64,000 nucleotides of DNA from Casuarius casuarius (taxonomy: Eukaryota > Chordata > Aves > Casuariiformes > Casuariidae), in the NCBI GenBank assembly GCA_003342895.1, contig PTFA01000011.1, positions 3,645,644 to 3,709,643 of the forward strand, read 5' to 3'. Below are positions 50,880 to 63,932 of the stretch, one piece after another (the first letter of the stretch is position 1; every line of letters starts with the position of its first letter). The notes below the pieces were generated by a model. That model did no database searches, was not told the origin of the DNA, and saw only the letters and a list, made by a program, of their open reading frames with translations. The translations under genes and the position numbers were made by a program.

Positions 50880-51045
50880 GCAGTGCTTCATAAGCATTAA
50901 TAGGTCCTCCCAATACTCTTCTGTAGTAGTATATTCCTGTGATTTCTATTGTAATGGGGTAAATCAAGGCACAGAATGGTTACCTGCCTTCCAGAAAGTC
51001 TCTGGCAAAGCCAGATACAGAACTGCCAATTGCTTTAGCCTTTAG
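50880..51045 (+). repeat. MIR-like SINE
   Basis: The order GTGCTTCATAAGCATTAAT, then CCTGTGATTTCTATT, ATGGGGTAAATCAAGGCACA, GAATGGTTACCTGCC and TCTGGCAAAGCCAGATACAG follows the MIR 3' half. Divergence is high. Confidence 0.6.
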
Positions 51046-51749
51046 CTATATTATGTTTTTAAGTCTGAATTCACAATGGGCTAATAGAATGGAAGACTAG
51101 GCTAGAACTGGTGAGAACCTATTTATTCACAAGTGTATTTCAGCATCCTTGATCATGAGTTTTCAGCCAAACTAGGGGGAAGTTGTTTCTTGTTGCTGTT
51201 TGTGAACAAAAACAGTGATATAAATAGAAACCAATGCTGAGGTAAGAGAAGTGTCTCAATACAACCTGTTGTAGCAAGAATAAAAAGGAATGGAAGATAA
51301 ATGCAGTGCTGAAGCATGTAGTAGATGGTTTGTAAAATACTCTACATATCTTTATAATCACCAGATTAAAAAAAAAGTGATCAGCCAGAGCAAAATCTGA
51401 TGGACTGACAGAAAATAAATACTGCATCCAGCATGCACAGGCCCATACCCCATGTACAACTAGGATGAAATGAGATGTACCTCAGGATGAGAAGGATCAA
51501 GAAATAACAGCTAGAAAAAGGGAAGATCATGGCTCAAACGTGTGTTCACTGCAGGGTCTGTCAACAAAAATGTTGTAATTAAATTTGTGCCAACAGTTGA
51601 GAATGAACTACATTAAGAGTGAAACTTCAAAACTGACTGAAGGTTTTAGGAGTCCAATTTGCAGAACCTTGAAGGGCCTTGTCTCTCTGGAAGTGCTAAG
51701 CACTCACTCATAAGTTAAGCATCTCTACATCTTCCTACATCAATTGATT

Positions 51750-51890
51750 TAAAAAAAAGAGAAGAGAAAGCAAGAGAAGGGATAGAAGGTGGATGGAAGA
51801 GAGGGAAAAGATAATAATAGGCAGAAAAGGACATGGTAATTTGAAGAGAAGAAAATTACTGAAAGAGAAAGATGGAGGAGGATGGAGAGT
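51750..51890 (+). repeat. Purine-rich (GA)n tract
   Basis: About 140 bases strongly A+G biased with GAGAAG, GGAAGAGAGGG and similar units. Low-complexity sequence. Confidence 0.75.
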
Positions 51891-52199
51891 GCGTACAAAT
51901 ATGTGGCAAAGATCATCCCTGGAACTTTAGTGCTGGCCGTTTCAGTGGAGGGGAGCTAGTAGAATTCAGAACAGTGCAAGTTCAGTGCAACATTTGAGAG
52001 GAAATTAGTATTGTTGTTCGAAATTATGTCTTTGCAAGCCTTGGAAGAAGTTTAGCAGTGCTATACAGAACTTGGTTAAAACCCATTCAATACTTCATAA
52101 CAAGGTGTTGAGGATACTGAAAGGTTGTGTAGTGAAAAGATATTATACCATGAAAGAACAAAAAATCAGTTAAGATGTTAAAGTAGTTCAGAAAGATCC

Positions 52200-52310
52200 A
52201 AAAATTCAGATTATCTTGTTCTTATACCTGTTACTGGTTTTTGCCAACGACAGCCTATTCAGCTAGATGGACTTTTGGTCTGACCTGGTGTAAGTGTTCA
52301 TATGTTAGTC
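52200..52310 (+). mobile_element. CR1 LINE 3' end, degraded
   Basis: The segment CTGGTTTTTGCCAACGACAG, then CTAGATGGACTTTTGGTCTG followed by ACCTGGTGTAAG and GTTCATATGTTAG matches the 3' end of the CR1 subfamilies best known from turtles and crocodilians (…CTAGATGGACCTTTGGTCTG…). It is on the + strand and is 5'-truncated, as CR1 copies normally are. Confidence 0.75.
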
Positions 52311-53560
52311 ACAAGGACTGGGTTGAAGGCTGACTCTTATGGGGATGTGTGAAGCTGGGGTACATGCAGAAGATAAGAGTAAAGAGAAGTAGTAAAACGG
52401 TTAAGTTAGTATGCGGAAGAGTTCAAAAGGACAAGTGTAAAGAGACATGGAAAAAAGGAGTGAATGAGGTTCATCAGTTAGCATTTAGGTTAAGATGGAA
52501 AGTGCATTGGGAAGAGAAAGGCCTATCTGATATCACATGCAAGACTCAATGCTCGATATTAGAAAGACAGTATCTTTTTGTGATACTATCCGTGTTATTG
52601 GGAATGCTAAAGATGTGTGGCAAACTGCAACAGTAACGCAGCAGTATTTCCCTTAAGCCAACCATCAGTTCTGGTGTTGGCTTTTCCTTGAAAAAGCTGG
52701 ACATCAACAGCTGACATTGGAACGGGGTTAAGATGAAAATAACCACCTTGTCATGAATGTGTTCTTACGGAGAAAAATGACAGATTGGTGTTGTGCTGCC
52801 AGAAGGGACCTCTGTGTTGGCTTTGAGTTTCTGTTTCTCTCCTGGAAAGGCAATACTGCAAACGCTTTATTGAAGCAAAGGCTTCAGCGGAGGCAAGTGA
52901 AATGCATCAGTTCACCTTGATTTAGTTCTCATTTCTGGCAGCATTTTGACAGAAAAAAGCATTTTCTTTTTGTCTGAAGCAGAATACAGGTACAGAGCAA
53001 TAATACAGTCTTGAGTTCTTAGGGGGCTGCTGTGAGACTGGACAGTATGTCTGCATCAACCCAGATGTAGTGGGGTGAGTGTTAGGTAACAACCCTTCAG
53101 CAAGGGCTGCTACTAGTCTTCACTAAGAAGCAGGATGATGAACGTTTCACTAACTCAAAATGTTGGCATCTGTAAAGGAAAAGGTATGTAAATTTAAAAC
53201 AGCAGGGGTTTTCCAAGGTGTTGAAAAGAAGTGGGGAGAGTAGGAGGCAGAGGAGCCACCTTAAGTTTTCTCCAAACACAGAGGCTAAAAATGTTTTGAA
53301 TGTTGTCTTCATTAGAATTGCATAGCTAAGTTCATGGCAAGAACCAGAGGGGCTTTCAGGAAGGCTCTGCGTGGGTGTAGAAAATGAAAACATGGTGAGG
53401 CCACAGTCTTCAAATTCATACAATGAATAAATTTGATAATGTCATGGGGTCTGAAGTCGTGATACTCATTCCTCTTTTACAGGGAAAACCACAGTGCCCC
53501 TCACACTGCTGGGTGTCACGTGAAGCCTTCACTTTCCTTTTCCATTTGCAGGGTGGTTGG

Positions 53561-53632
53561 GTCCATGACTGTCACTGATCTGCCATGTGACCTTCAACCA
53601 GCCATTAGATTTTTCTGTGCCTGTTCCCCCAC
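53561..53632 (+). repeat. MIR-like SINE fragment
   Basis: CTGATCTGCCATGTGACCTT, then TTTTCTGTGCCTGTTCCCCC follows the tRNA-related half of MIR. Confidence 0.5.
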
Positions 53633-55019
53633 CAACTTTTGTTGCTTGTTTATTTAGCTTTCAATCGCATCAAGACTGACATGCCTGTACAACCTCGTAC
53701 AGTATAGAAATTAATGCACTGCTTAAGATTAAGCAGAAACACAAGTCTTTGCAGGATTGACGTATATGCAATATGTGGGGACAGTTGCTACATTTAAGCC
53801 TGTATACCTATAACACCTAGAACAGTATCATCCAAATCACCTGGGCCCCTCAAGATTATTTAATAATTTAGTAATTATGAAAGAAAAATAAATTATTAAA
53901 ATGTTATTAATTTAATTTGCTGTTATCATTTATGAGCACTGAACACTCATCAATGGGCAAAACACAGGCCTTGTGGTTAATGGGGAGGTTACTATCAGGA
54001 GTTTCACATGAAGGGAAGCCAAGCACCTCTGTCAAATGCCGGTAGCCAATATAAAGGCACAGAGCTCAATATATTTTGTTTTGTTTTAAATCTGTCTTTC
54101 CCAAAGACAGCGGCGTTTTTGTGCTAGAGCGGCTTGGAAACCAAATGTCTTCCACTAGTGCCTTGTTTAGGGCAAGGAGGGCGTTTCAGCACTGGGGCCG
54201 ACCCTTTTGTTTTCGACATCTTTTGTGCATGGCTGCTGAAATGCGCAAGTTTCAGGCTGCTTTCCCCTCAACTCAGCAGAAAATGTTAGTACTACCGATC
54301 TCTGGCAGAACAATGGGTGACAAACTGCCTTGTCATTTCAATCAAAGCCACCCACACTTGTCATTTGATTTATCCAGGGTTAAACCGTTTATTACACGCC
54401 AGCTTGGGCTGCCTGGGGTGGCTGTTTTTCTTAATCTCTTGTCATAACTGTTGTAGGTTGGAGGCGGGAAAGAAAGCACCTGCTGGCTCAAGTGACAGCT
54501 TTATTCTAGGAGCTGAGGATTTAGCTCAAAGAAAAAAGAAATGGGGACATGAATTACTGGCTACGCAGCTCAGTAGGATTGTGCATTTTGTAGAATTAAG
54601 TGTTTGTTTAAAAAAATTATATAGCAGTTTTCATCTCCTCCTACTTCCTATGTGCCCTACTTCTTGTTTTCTTTTTTTTCTGTGTTCCTCTTGTTTCCAT
54701 CTCCCATGTGAAACTGCCTTGTTTTTGCTAAGAGACTTTACTGTTTTAACTGGAATATATTCAGCAAAACTCACTACCAATTCTTGTTCCAGTTTTTGCT
54801 TAAAGATGCAAATACAAAAGAAAAAACAATATATAACACATCTCACATTATAGCAGCATACCTCCAAACGCATTTTATATTTTACTTTTATCATGTTCCT
54901 TTTCAGTATGTTTAGTGCCTCTAGATTGTAAATTCCTTAAATTTATTTTTCTTCATCTTGTCTCTATACTGCGAGGGTAATACTGTTCAATGACTTATCT
55001 GTTGAAAGAGGGACCCTTG

Positions 55020-55185
55020 GTTTGAGTCTGATAATGACTTGCAGTGTGACCTTGGGCAAGTTGCTTTGCCTCCTGCTTATCCTACAGCTAAGTGGAAATG
55101 AAGAAGCTTTATTTATTCTATTTTATTTTTATTTTTTAAAGTTCTGTGACATTTGGAGATTAAAAATAGCTATGTTAATGCCTTC
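55020..55185 (+). repeat. MIR-like SINE
   Basis: GACTTGCAGTGTGACCTTGG and GCAAGTTGCTTTGCCTCC match the conserved MIR core, and the 3' part (GTTCTGTGACATTTGGAGAT) also aligns loosely. Confidence 0.65.
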
Positions 55186-57435
55186 ATCCACATATACAAC
55201 TTTTCTCACAAAATATGGTTTAGGAAGGTCCTAAACAAGCATTTGTCAAAAGCTGATTGCGTATATAAGGGAAGACCATTCTACGTATGTAATGTTCTTT
55301 CTCTAAACGTCTGTCGTTAGACTCTATTGCAAAGAATATCAGCTGGATGCATTTTTGGACTGACCCACTATGACAACACTTTATATAAAAGATCAAGAAG
55401 ACACCAGCCATTTCCATGTCAGGCTGTTTCAGAGAAAGAATGAAACATTGTCTCGCTGCTTTTTTTGTTTTTACATAAACATAATATATGTCATCTTTAG
55501 GGCTAATGCATCAGAAAATGTAGTGCAGACCAAAAATAAAGGAATAAAATAACAGTGTTAATCAGGGATTTGAGGTAAAAAGCACAGCTATACACATAGC
55601 ACAGATGTGGATCTTGAGTAGCTGAGGGAAAAAGGAGTAATTAGATTTTTTTCCCAGCCACTGGAAATAAAATGTCTGTACTCGAGTTGTTTTGAATAAG
55701 CACTCTATAGTAGACTTTTCTGATCTGATAAATTATACTACAGGTGAAACATTAGACTTTTGATTGAATTTTTATAGTATGTTCATGAGCAAGAGCTCAG
55801 TATAGTAAGCATGTATTACTTACAACAAATCACTTAAATTCTGGCAAAACTGCCACTATTTGTTGCTACTGGATAACTTTTTGTGACTCAAACATCCTAA
55901 GCAATCTCCGCTGCCCGGGCTTTAAAACAGTATAATCTTTTACAGAATGTTCCTTATTTCCTCCTAGTTTGGCCAAGAACCCCGTATTAATCAAAGAAAA
56001 GGTATAATATCTCAGGATGCTGCATGCTAAAAATAAGAGTAATCTAATATTGTAGAAGCTTTCCAAAAGAATATATGAGCTGTTGTACACTTCTGCACTA
56101 GTGGGTGATATTAGAACTCAGTATAATTATGTTTGCAACACATCACATGTGCCTTCTTTCTATCCAGCATGCAAATATTTTGGGGCCTCCAGGAAAGGGA
56201 CAAACCTACACTGTGGAATACTGCCTCTGCACAGGTGTCCAGCAAGAAAACAGCTCCAGGGTACCTGTGGAGAGACAGAGAGCCAAGTACCAAGAGAAAC
56301 CCTTACACGTTCCCTTCCTTGAACCAGGAGAGGGCTTGTGAAGGCTGCTAGGGAAGAACTAAAGAACTGAGTAACTCCAAAAGATTTATAGTGTTCTTCT
56401 CTTTCCCTTGCCTTCCTTTCTTCTCTCTCCTTCCTTTATTATCCTCTTCCCCCTTCACACAAAATGGTATCATTGGCACTGATCTGTTCCTTATATAGTA
56501 GCCTTTGAAGTATAAAGTCATACATTGTACACACTGATAAGAGTGAAAATAATTGCATGATTTGCAAGAAATTCCTCCAAGTCTGAGTTGGATTTCAGTT
56601 TTCAGAGGCCCATTTCGGAGCCTCATGTCAATGTCTAAGTCACACTAAGAGCAAATGCATGAGGGATCAAAATGGAGTTTTGCAATGTTTCCCTTGTCCT
56701 GTTGGAAGGAAGTGGAAAGCAGAAAACGCCCCATATTAGAGGAGGTGGGGAGAGTTCTGAGATATAATGGACATGACCAGACAATATTACATTATTTATA
56801 AGGTAGCGGCAAGTGAATCTTTTGGCTGATGGTGAAAGCCGCGTGGACCTAGAGCTCCCCCTAGGATCAGTAAGAGTGGTGGAACTTTGGTGATTACTCA
56901 GACGCAGGCCTTCTGTGGTTAAATGGGATGATTTGGTCACTGACGTACCATTTTGAGTTTTATTGTAATTTCTTATCAGATGTCATAAAATTGGAGAGTT
57001 TTTCTGTAAGGTGTATGTCAAGGGGGGAAAGAGGAAGATGAAGGGGAGGAGAGAATGAGGCAAATATGCTGCAAGAGGTTAAACTACTTGCAGAGGCAGC
57101 CAAAATGGGAACAAAAGGGAAAGCATCGGTAGTGGATCAGAGGATAAGCAACAAAGCACAAGATTAAGGGAGAGAACTGTAGATACGATGGCCCAGTAAC
57201 TTACCTTTATATTATCTTCTTCATGTTAAAAATGATCCTGGGAAGCCAAGCTGTGATTCAGAGAAAAGATACAATTCAAACACTGCTTTGATTGTGACCT
57301 CTAAGGCAATGGTAGAAATGCCATTCCCAAAGTTTTGCTTACAGAGTTACAAAATCCAAGAGGCAAATTCACAGTCATTCAATAAAGACTGTGCTGGATG
57401 AATCTCACATAGCTTTAAGCTGTGGGAGGGGTATC

Positions 57436-57452
57436 TTTCTTTTCAGGTAAGT
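57436..57452 (+). promoter_or_regulatory. Candidate recursive-splice (ratchet) site
   Basis: A pyrimidine tract ending CTTTCTTTTCAG is followed at once by GTAAGT, so a strong acceptor and a strong donor meet at 57446/57447. This is the form of zero-length ratchet points used in long introns. The place, deep in CD247 intron 1, fits. Functional use is not shown by sequence alone. Confidence 0.4.
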
Positions 57453-57879
57453 ACATAGGTTTGGATAAACATCTNTGTTGTCCATCGGAACTGTCCATAC
57501 CAGGCCTCATTTTCCTCCTTTTCAACACTTTCTATCCTCAGATATTTCAGTTTCTCATACGTTAGTCATCTGTAATTAATTCTTACTATTTCTTCACTGA
57601 CTGGCCAGCTAAAATTAGGGATTGAACCACTATAGAGTCAATTCTCCATATGACAGAAGAATACCGAACAGGCTGCTAATAGTTCAGCAACAGGAAGAAA
57701 AGTGATCAGACAGCTACAGATCTGTTGATCTTTTGTTTCAGTGGGCTGAAACACTTCAGGGTCCATTCTACAGGAAAGACTTAAGACAGAGGAACATGTA
57801 AGGTAACATAAAATGCAAAGCAGTTTTACCAAAGGTTGATTACGCCAGGATAACTAAACTGATTAGCTGGTAATTCGTT

Positions 57880-58600
57880 ATTGCTTATCTTTGTATAGGA
57901 ATGTGTGGTAGATTTATCTAGATTTCAGTAAAATATTTTTCATGGTGCTACATAGAACAGAGAGAAGGAAGTTTGGTATAGGTATTGTAAAGTTCGTAGT
58001 GAGGCGGCTAGCAAGAAAATGTCTGTGGGATGTGCTGTAGGAGAAAATCTGGGACTGAAGAGAGATGATTACTGGAGATTCTTGAGAACTGATCTTGAGA
58101 CTAATACTTAATATCATTGTTAATAAGTGTAGAGAGTAGGAATGTATGAATAAAATTTTCTAATGACATAAGAGTGGAACACATCTTCAACATAGAAGCA
58201 GACTGGTAGAACTAAGATGAAAGGTAGTAGTACAGAGAGTGTAGACATGCTGTGGGAACATAAAACCAATTTCTGTTGTAAGATGGGGGCTCATCAGTTA
58301 GGCACATTAGCAGAGGAGAGAGATCATTATGTTATTTGTGTGCAGTATCATCCAAACTAGCAGGAAGTGAAGCCTTGTAAAAGGTAAATGAGATTCTAGG
58401 ATATATTAAAAGCTATATGTGCCGTAAACTGGAATAGTATTTACACTGCTGCATAAAACAGTGGTAAGACTAAATGTTGGGATTTGTTTTGATCACCCAG
58501 ATATGAGAGGAAATAATTCAAGGGGAGCAGGTTTGGGAAATAGCTACTAGGCAGATGAGGGGAAAGAAGATCCAACTGTGCAGCAAGAAACTAAAACACA
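57880..58600 (+). mobile_element. CR1/L3-type LINE reverse-transcriptase fragment, inactive
   Basis: On the + strand the order of conserved pieces follows CR1/L3 ORF2: a segment like 'GTGGTAGATTTATCTAGATT' (the V-D-L-D-F-S-K-A-F block), then 'GAACTGATCTTGAGACTAAT', 'TCTAATGACATAAGAGTGG' and 'GGATATATTAAAAGCTATAT'. It is broken by many frameshifts and stops and cannot be active. The family assignment is by memory of the consensus, and borders are approximate. Confidence 0.65.
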
Positions 58601-61600
58601 TTGGTTTTTTTGGCCTCCAGTGAAAGGCTCCTATTTCTGATGCAACAAGTGTATTCATGAACACAGAAGAGAGAAATTAGTGTGTTTCCAAGCACCTTTT
58701 TCCTGGTGGCATTGCCAATTTTAAATCCTTCTGCCTCTGTTGAAATCCTGTGCCATCCCGTTGCCTGCAGGCAGCACAGCTCGTTGTGAAAGCTTGTGGG
58801 ACCAAGACTATGTGGCAACTGAAGGGCAAGGCCAGCAATGGACAACTCGGAGTCAGAGGGAGCAGGGACAGCACCTTATTAAGATGACATTGCCATACAA
58901 AAGAAGATATGGGGAACTGTACTTTTAATTTAAGCTGAAGAAAAATGTTGTAGCAAAACAAGTTAGTGTAAAATGAATATTTTATTCATTGAGAATGGAA
59001 ATTAGAAGCCCTCTCCTATCACTCAGAGTGCTGAGGTTCTGGGAGAGCCTTCCAGTGGGACCACTGGGAGTAAACTATGTAACTGTGCCCTAAGTAATCT
59101 CAAAAATGGAACGTGAACTGTGTTCGTGCAGCTCTGGGATAGGACGATAGGAAGGTATTCTTGGGTTACATTTCTGGTAACTCATCCAAAGACCCCCATT
59201 TATTTTTGCTTTAAAAATCCCAGAACATAGCCACCTTACTTCCCTGCAATTTATACCTTTAGAATTAATAAAAACAGTGGTAAGTTGATTAGCTCACAAA
59301 TTCCCTTCCCTCCTGTTGGAAGTATGAGGAAGAATTAGAATTTTTTGCTTTTACTGTCTGAATTTCAGAAAAAGTTTGTACCAGCTCTAATGATGGCTGA
59401 GTAACTACTGTTGCATAAAGTTATATTTCTTTTCTAAACTGAATGCAAGTATTGCAGTGCCTCACACTTTAGGTACGTTTTATTCAGTAGCAAGGCATTC
59501 AGATCAATGTAATCCAAATATGCCAGAAATCTCACATTTGCTTGAATCTTGCTTCTTGCTTCTTCTGCCTTAGTTTACAGAGGAGGTGATGTGTTTAGTT
59601 TGGTTTTTTTTTGAACCAAGGAAGTGAATTCCAGTTTCTCCCCCCTTCAAACCTATTGCGATGTTTAGCCTTGATGTTTGTGTCCTACTCAGTGTTTTTC
59701 CTAATGATTGTGACTGGCCATATGAAGTATTCATTTACTTTTAGTGTGTTTTAATGCATGCAGAAAGGAACTCTTTAATGGTATCAAACTAACATGGATA
59801 CGGGAAGCATTCAAGTATCATTGATACAAATAGTTTGGATCCTGGTCCTTGAGCATGCGCCTGACTTCAGAGGGAATAGGGTTAGACCTCAATAAAAAAC
59901 AGCCTGCATGAACTTTCTGTTGTTTCTTTTTGGTGGTGAAGGTGTAATAAATTTGCTGGAAAACATGGCTCTTGGAAGGAAAATGATAGATGGAAGATGG
60001 TTGGCTCAGCTTTGTGTCAGCGTGCATGAGACTGATATTAATCCCAACTTCAGTGTCTGCATAACCTGTTTGCTACGGTGCTGTCAATATGTGATATTTT
60101 TGTTAAATATCCTGTGATTTTGTTTTTTGTTTGCTTAACACTTTTGAATGCAATTAGATTACTTTCATAATTCTGACCTTTTTTTAATTTTAAATGCATA
60201 GGGTTGGCAGCTCAGTAGCTCTAGTGATTCCCCCACTTCCTATCCAAATGTAGTTGTGCCTTCTCAGTAGCTGTGTGCCTGCCTGCCTCTGCAAATGTTT
60301 TCTGCCCTTCAGTGGTATGTAGATAGTTCCTCGCTGTGTCTGTAGCTTTACGAGTTACCGAATATTTAGTGATGGTCACCTGTGTTGTCTGCTCTTGCCC
60401 TCGTTACACCCTGCGGTTTTGATTTGAAACTTGCTGACATGCTGATGAGCTGAAAAGCTTTTCTGCAGGGGGATGAGGTATATGGGCAAATAGATTAGCT
60501 TTAAGACTTACGTGGGGGAAATCTTGGTGACAATAGCTGGTTCAGTAAATGTCTTCAAGTGTCAGAGCATCACCCAGTTGTGAGTCTGAGGCCCAGCTTG
60601 GGCAATGGAACATATGTAGCTGCACTGTGGAGATTAAAAACAAACAGAAAAAACCCCACGTATAGTCAGAAAGATGACTTCTGTGAACTCATGTGTTTCT
60701 GTGCGCGAGGCTGACTCCCGTGGGGTCTGCTGCTGCCTTTTATCGTAAACGGTAGCACGCAGCTGAGCTGATACTTGCCAGGCAGAAACAAGCCACAGAA
60801 AACTGAGTTTTGGCCTTTTTGGAGAACCAGTCAGGCCAAGTCTGTGGTCTGGTAGGCCTCTGTCACCTTTATTTTTCATTAAAGGCTAGTGGTATAGTTC
60901 AGTGCAATATACATGAAGGTGGTTTATACCCCAAGGCAGATAATTATTAACTAAATTGGAGAAGTTTAAGTAAAAGGGTTTTCTTTGCCGTCCCATAGTT
61001 GACTTTTCTCCATCTGAAACTGTGTAGACTAAACTTAAAATTCAGGCTGTTACAAAGTTTCATGTATAACTGCAGTGAATTAAATTGATAAACGTTAATC
61101 TTTCAGTATCATATAGCGAAGATAATCTTACTGAATTATACAAAAGCAAGAGATCCCACAATATTGAGACTTAATGCTTTGTTCTGGAGTTAATTGGCAA
61201 TCTGCTCTGTTTTTGCTCTTTCATCAAAAGAGGTTCCTTATAACACAGCCAGGAGATGCTTTGTTTTAGAAAAGACGTTTTGTTTGATATATATCTTAAA
61301 AAGAATGATTTTATGAGTATTAAAAATTAAATATTACATGAAAGCATATATGGTTTTATTTCTCTTTCTGACACGTAAGGAAATAATGTAAAAGTAACAT
61401 ATCCTAGGCAAAAAAACCCATAACAACAAAAATATTTGGGTTCTAATTTTTCAGGATGAAAATGTTTGTAAATTCTAATCTCCTCCAAACAGATACTCTG
61501 AGCTGTTGTGCTCTGTGAGCATTTAAGCAAAGATGTGATTTTATTTATGTAGGCCTACTGGATATAGCTACATGCAGGCAAATTTTTTGCCCCCTTTTGT

Positions 61601-61818
61601 TTTAGTGCCGTAGGGTCTTATCTCTTTAAAATAAAAACAACTTTACTGTTAGCAATGAAAAATTGTTTTTGCTTATTGCATGTTAATACATGTAGCTTGA
61701 ACTTTTTAATATGCATATTCAGCTAACAATGTTAGGCACCAAAAGGTGAGATTTTTCATCACCAAAGTGACTGAGGAGCACACATTCAATTTTCTTCAAA
61801 CTTCAATTCCTCAACAGA

Positions 61819-61845
61819 ATAATTCAGCTTTTTTGGCTGAATTAT
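61819..61845. other. 10-bp hairpin
   Basis: ATAATTCAGC and GCTGAATTAT are exact reverse complements separated by seven bases, mostly T. It is small and could be chance in AT-rich sequence. Confidence 0.6.
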
Positions 61846-63473
61846 CAGGCTCATTGCAAGGTTGAAAAGAGTATTCAAATAGACAGGTTTACTCACAAGT
61901 TTCAGTTAGAACTTGAGTTTGCTACTTCAAGGAGGACATAATCTGGGCTCTGCGTAATTATTTCTCTTTTAGCATAAATTAACATGTTAAGTATGAAATT
62001 TAACAAGTTCATATTTTTGCAAAGAAAAATGCTTTAGTGGTTAAGTGATATAAATACCAAGTACAACATAATCCTTGCTAACAATTGAAGATTGTAATAT
62101 CAAGAGAAAGTTGAGGAATAATGTGTAAAAAAATATATATATTTTTTAAAACAAAACTGATTGTTTTACACTGCTTTTTGCCTACTCTCTTGTTAATAGT
62201 TTTGTCCTCTCTTCATCACAAACTTTAACAGGCTGTACTTCATGTAGTTTTTGTATGTTATCTTCTTGTTTTCCTGTGCCTTGTAACTACTTTTTTAATG
62301 TCTGAAGGTCTGTTACCTCTCAAGGCCGGTTTTCGTGCTACGCTATTGCCATATTTTAAAGGAGAGATGCAACGTGATCTCCCATGGAGACTTTGGTTTG
62401 GGCTTATTGATTAATTTACCAGCTTCTGTGATTGCGATGACTGGGCTTAACAGCTACACTAGGGAGCAGAGTAGTAGTGTAGTCCTAGGAGCTAGGAATA
62501 CTATATATAAGCACGTGGATAAGGAAGAATAACAGCTGATTTTATAGCTCTTTTCTCCATGCAGTTAAGCTACTAAACACAACTTGCTGTAAAGCACCAC
62601 CCAGACTCTCCAGTATCCTAAGATACAGTGTGCTGAGTTCATTTATTAACCTGTTCGATATTAACCTGTTACACTGTCATTCTCTGGTAATAGGGACATG
62701 CTTCAGGGTTGCTTACTGAGCTGGAGGCAGGGCTTGTCCACTGATGGGAGCAACTGCCTGTAGTGAGAGAACGTGACAGAAAATGCTGTACAGATGAAAT
62801 AGTTTAATTTTCCACTGTTGTGGCTCTATTGCTTAGGTTTCTTCCTTTAAATGCAGTAGGCAAATTATAAATGAATCTGCAGTACCCTCTCTACTCAAAC
62901 TGAAAATATGGTACTGTCTGTTTTTATTAGGTCCTTTTAAAGCTGCTTATTCTTCTTTTCCACACCTGCTCTTTCGGATCCCTTCTGCTGTTAACCAGCT
63001 TTTTATCACCCTTCCTAAACTCCCGCACTCTTCTCCTACCAGACACTGGTGTAAAGCAGGGCAAGAGTGACACAGCTGTAGAGCCAGGCAGTGGAGATGG
63101 TGGAGGTGGTTTGATGTGAGCCACAGGCGCTCTCTTCCAACGCAGAGCAGAGGGCAAGGCAGGGCAAGGGACCCTGCACAAGGAAATCACCTGGGAGGTG
63201 GGAGCGCTGTGCTGAGAGCCATTTCAAAGGTGGTGCAACTTCCTCCGTGCTGCGGTCCCCAGCACCCTGCAGCTGCTGAAGGGGAAGGCAGGGAGGCTCT
63301 CCTGCAACCAGGCTGAGCAAGGCGAGCAGCTCCCTTCGTCACTGACCCTTTTTTGCCTTTTACGCACGCATCTGCATGCTGTGTGAAAGTCACTAGTGTT
63401 ACAAGAGTCATTTTTGGTGCTCAGCATCCTTGCTCTATTCTGTTGCCCACCAGGCAGATGAGAAGGAATGGCT

Positions 63474-63501
63474 GGTGTGCATGTGTGCGTGTGTGTGTTT
63501 G
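63474..63501. repeat. (TG)n microsatellite
   Basis: Interrupted TG/GC/GT units followed by TATATAGATATATA. Simple repeat. Confidence 0.75.
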
Positions 63502-63932
63502 TATATAGATATATACAGATACCTACATATCCCTTAGTATAGGGTATTGTACGTGAGCGTGTGCATATGAAAGGAACAGACAGCAAGCATGTTGTGCCTA
63601 CGTGAAGAGAAAGTGGGAATGGATGAACCAAAAGGTTTGAGGAGGTTGTTTGAACAAAGTAACACCAGTGATTTAGGCAAGTCCTACAGTTCTGGACGAT
63701 GGCCTCTGAGCAGGATCCCGTTACATCTCTGTGTGTTTTTCAGGACATCTGTCACTGACTTATCAATAGTAGTTCCAGGAGCACTTATATTGCTCTGAGG
63801 CAACATAAATGCAAAGTAATGGGGAAGAGGAAAAACAGACGGTTTTGAGTTTCAGATATTTAGCAGAAGTTTGATATAGATTCTTTTTACTTTGTTTATT
63901 GCAACTCTGTCACGTGTTTAGGATGAGATGGT

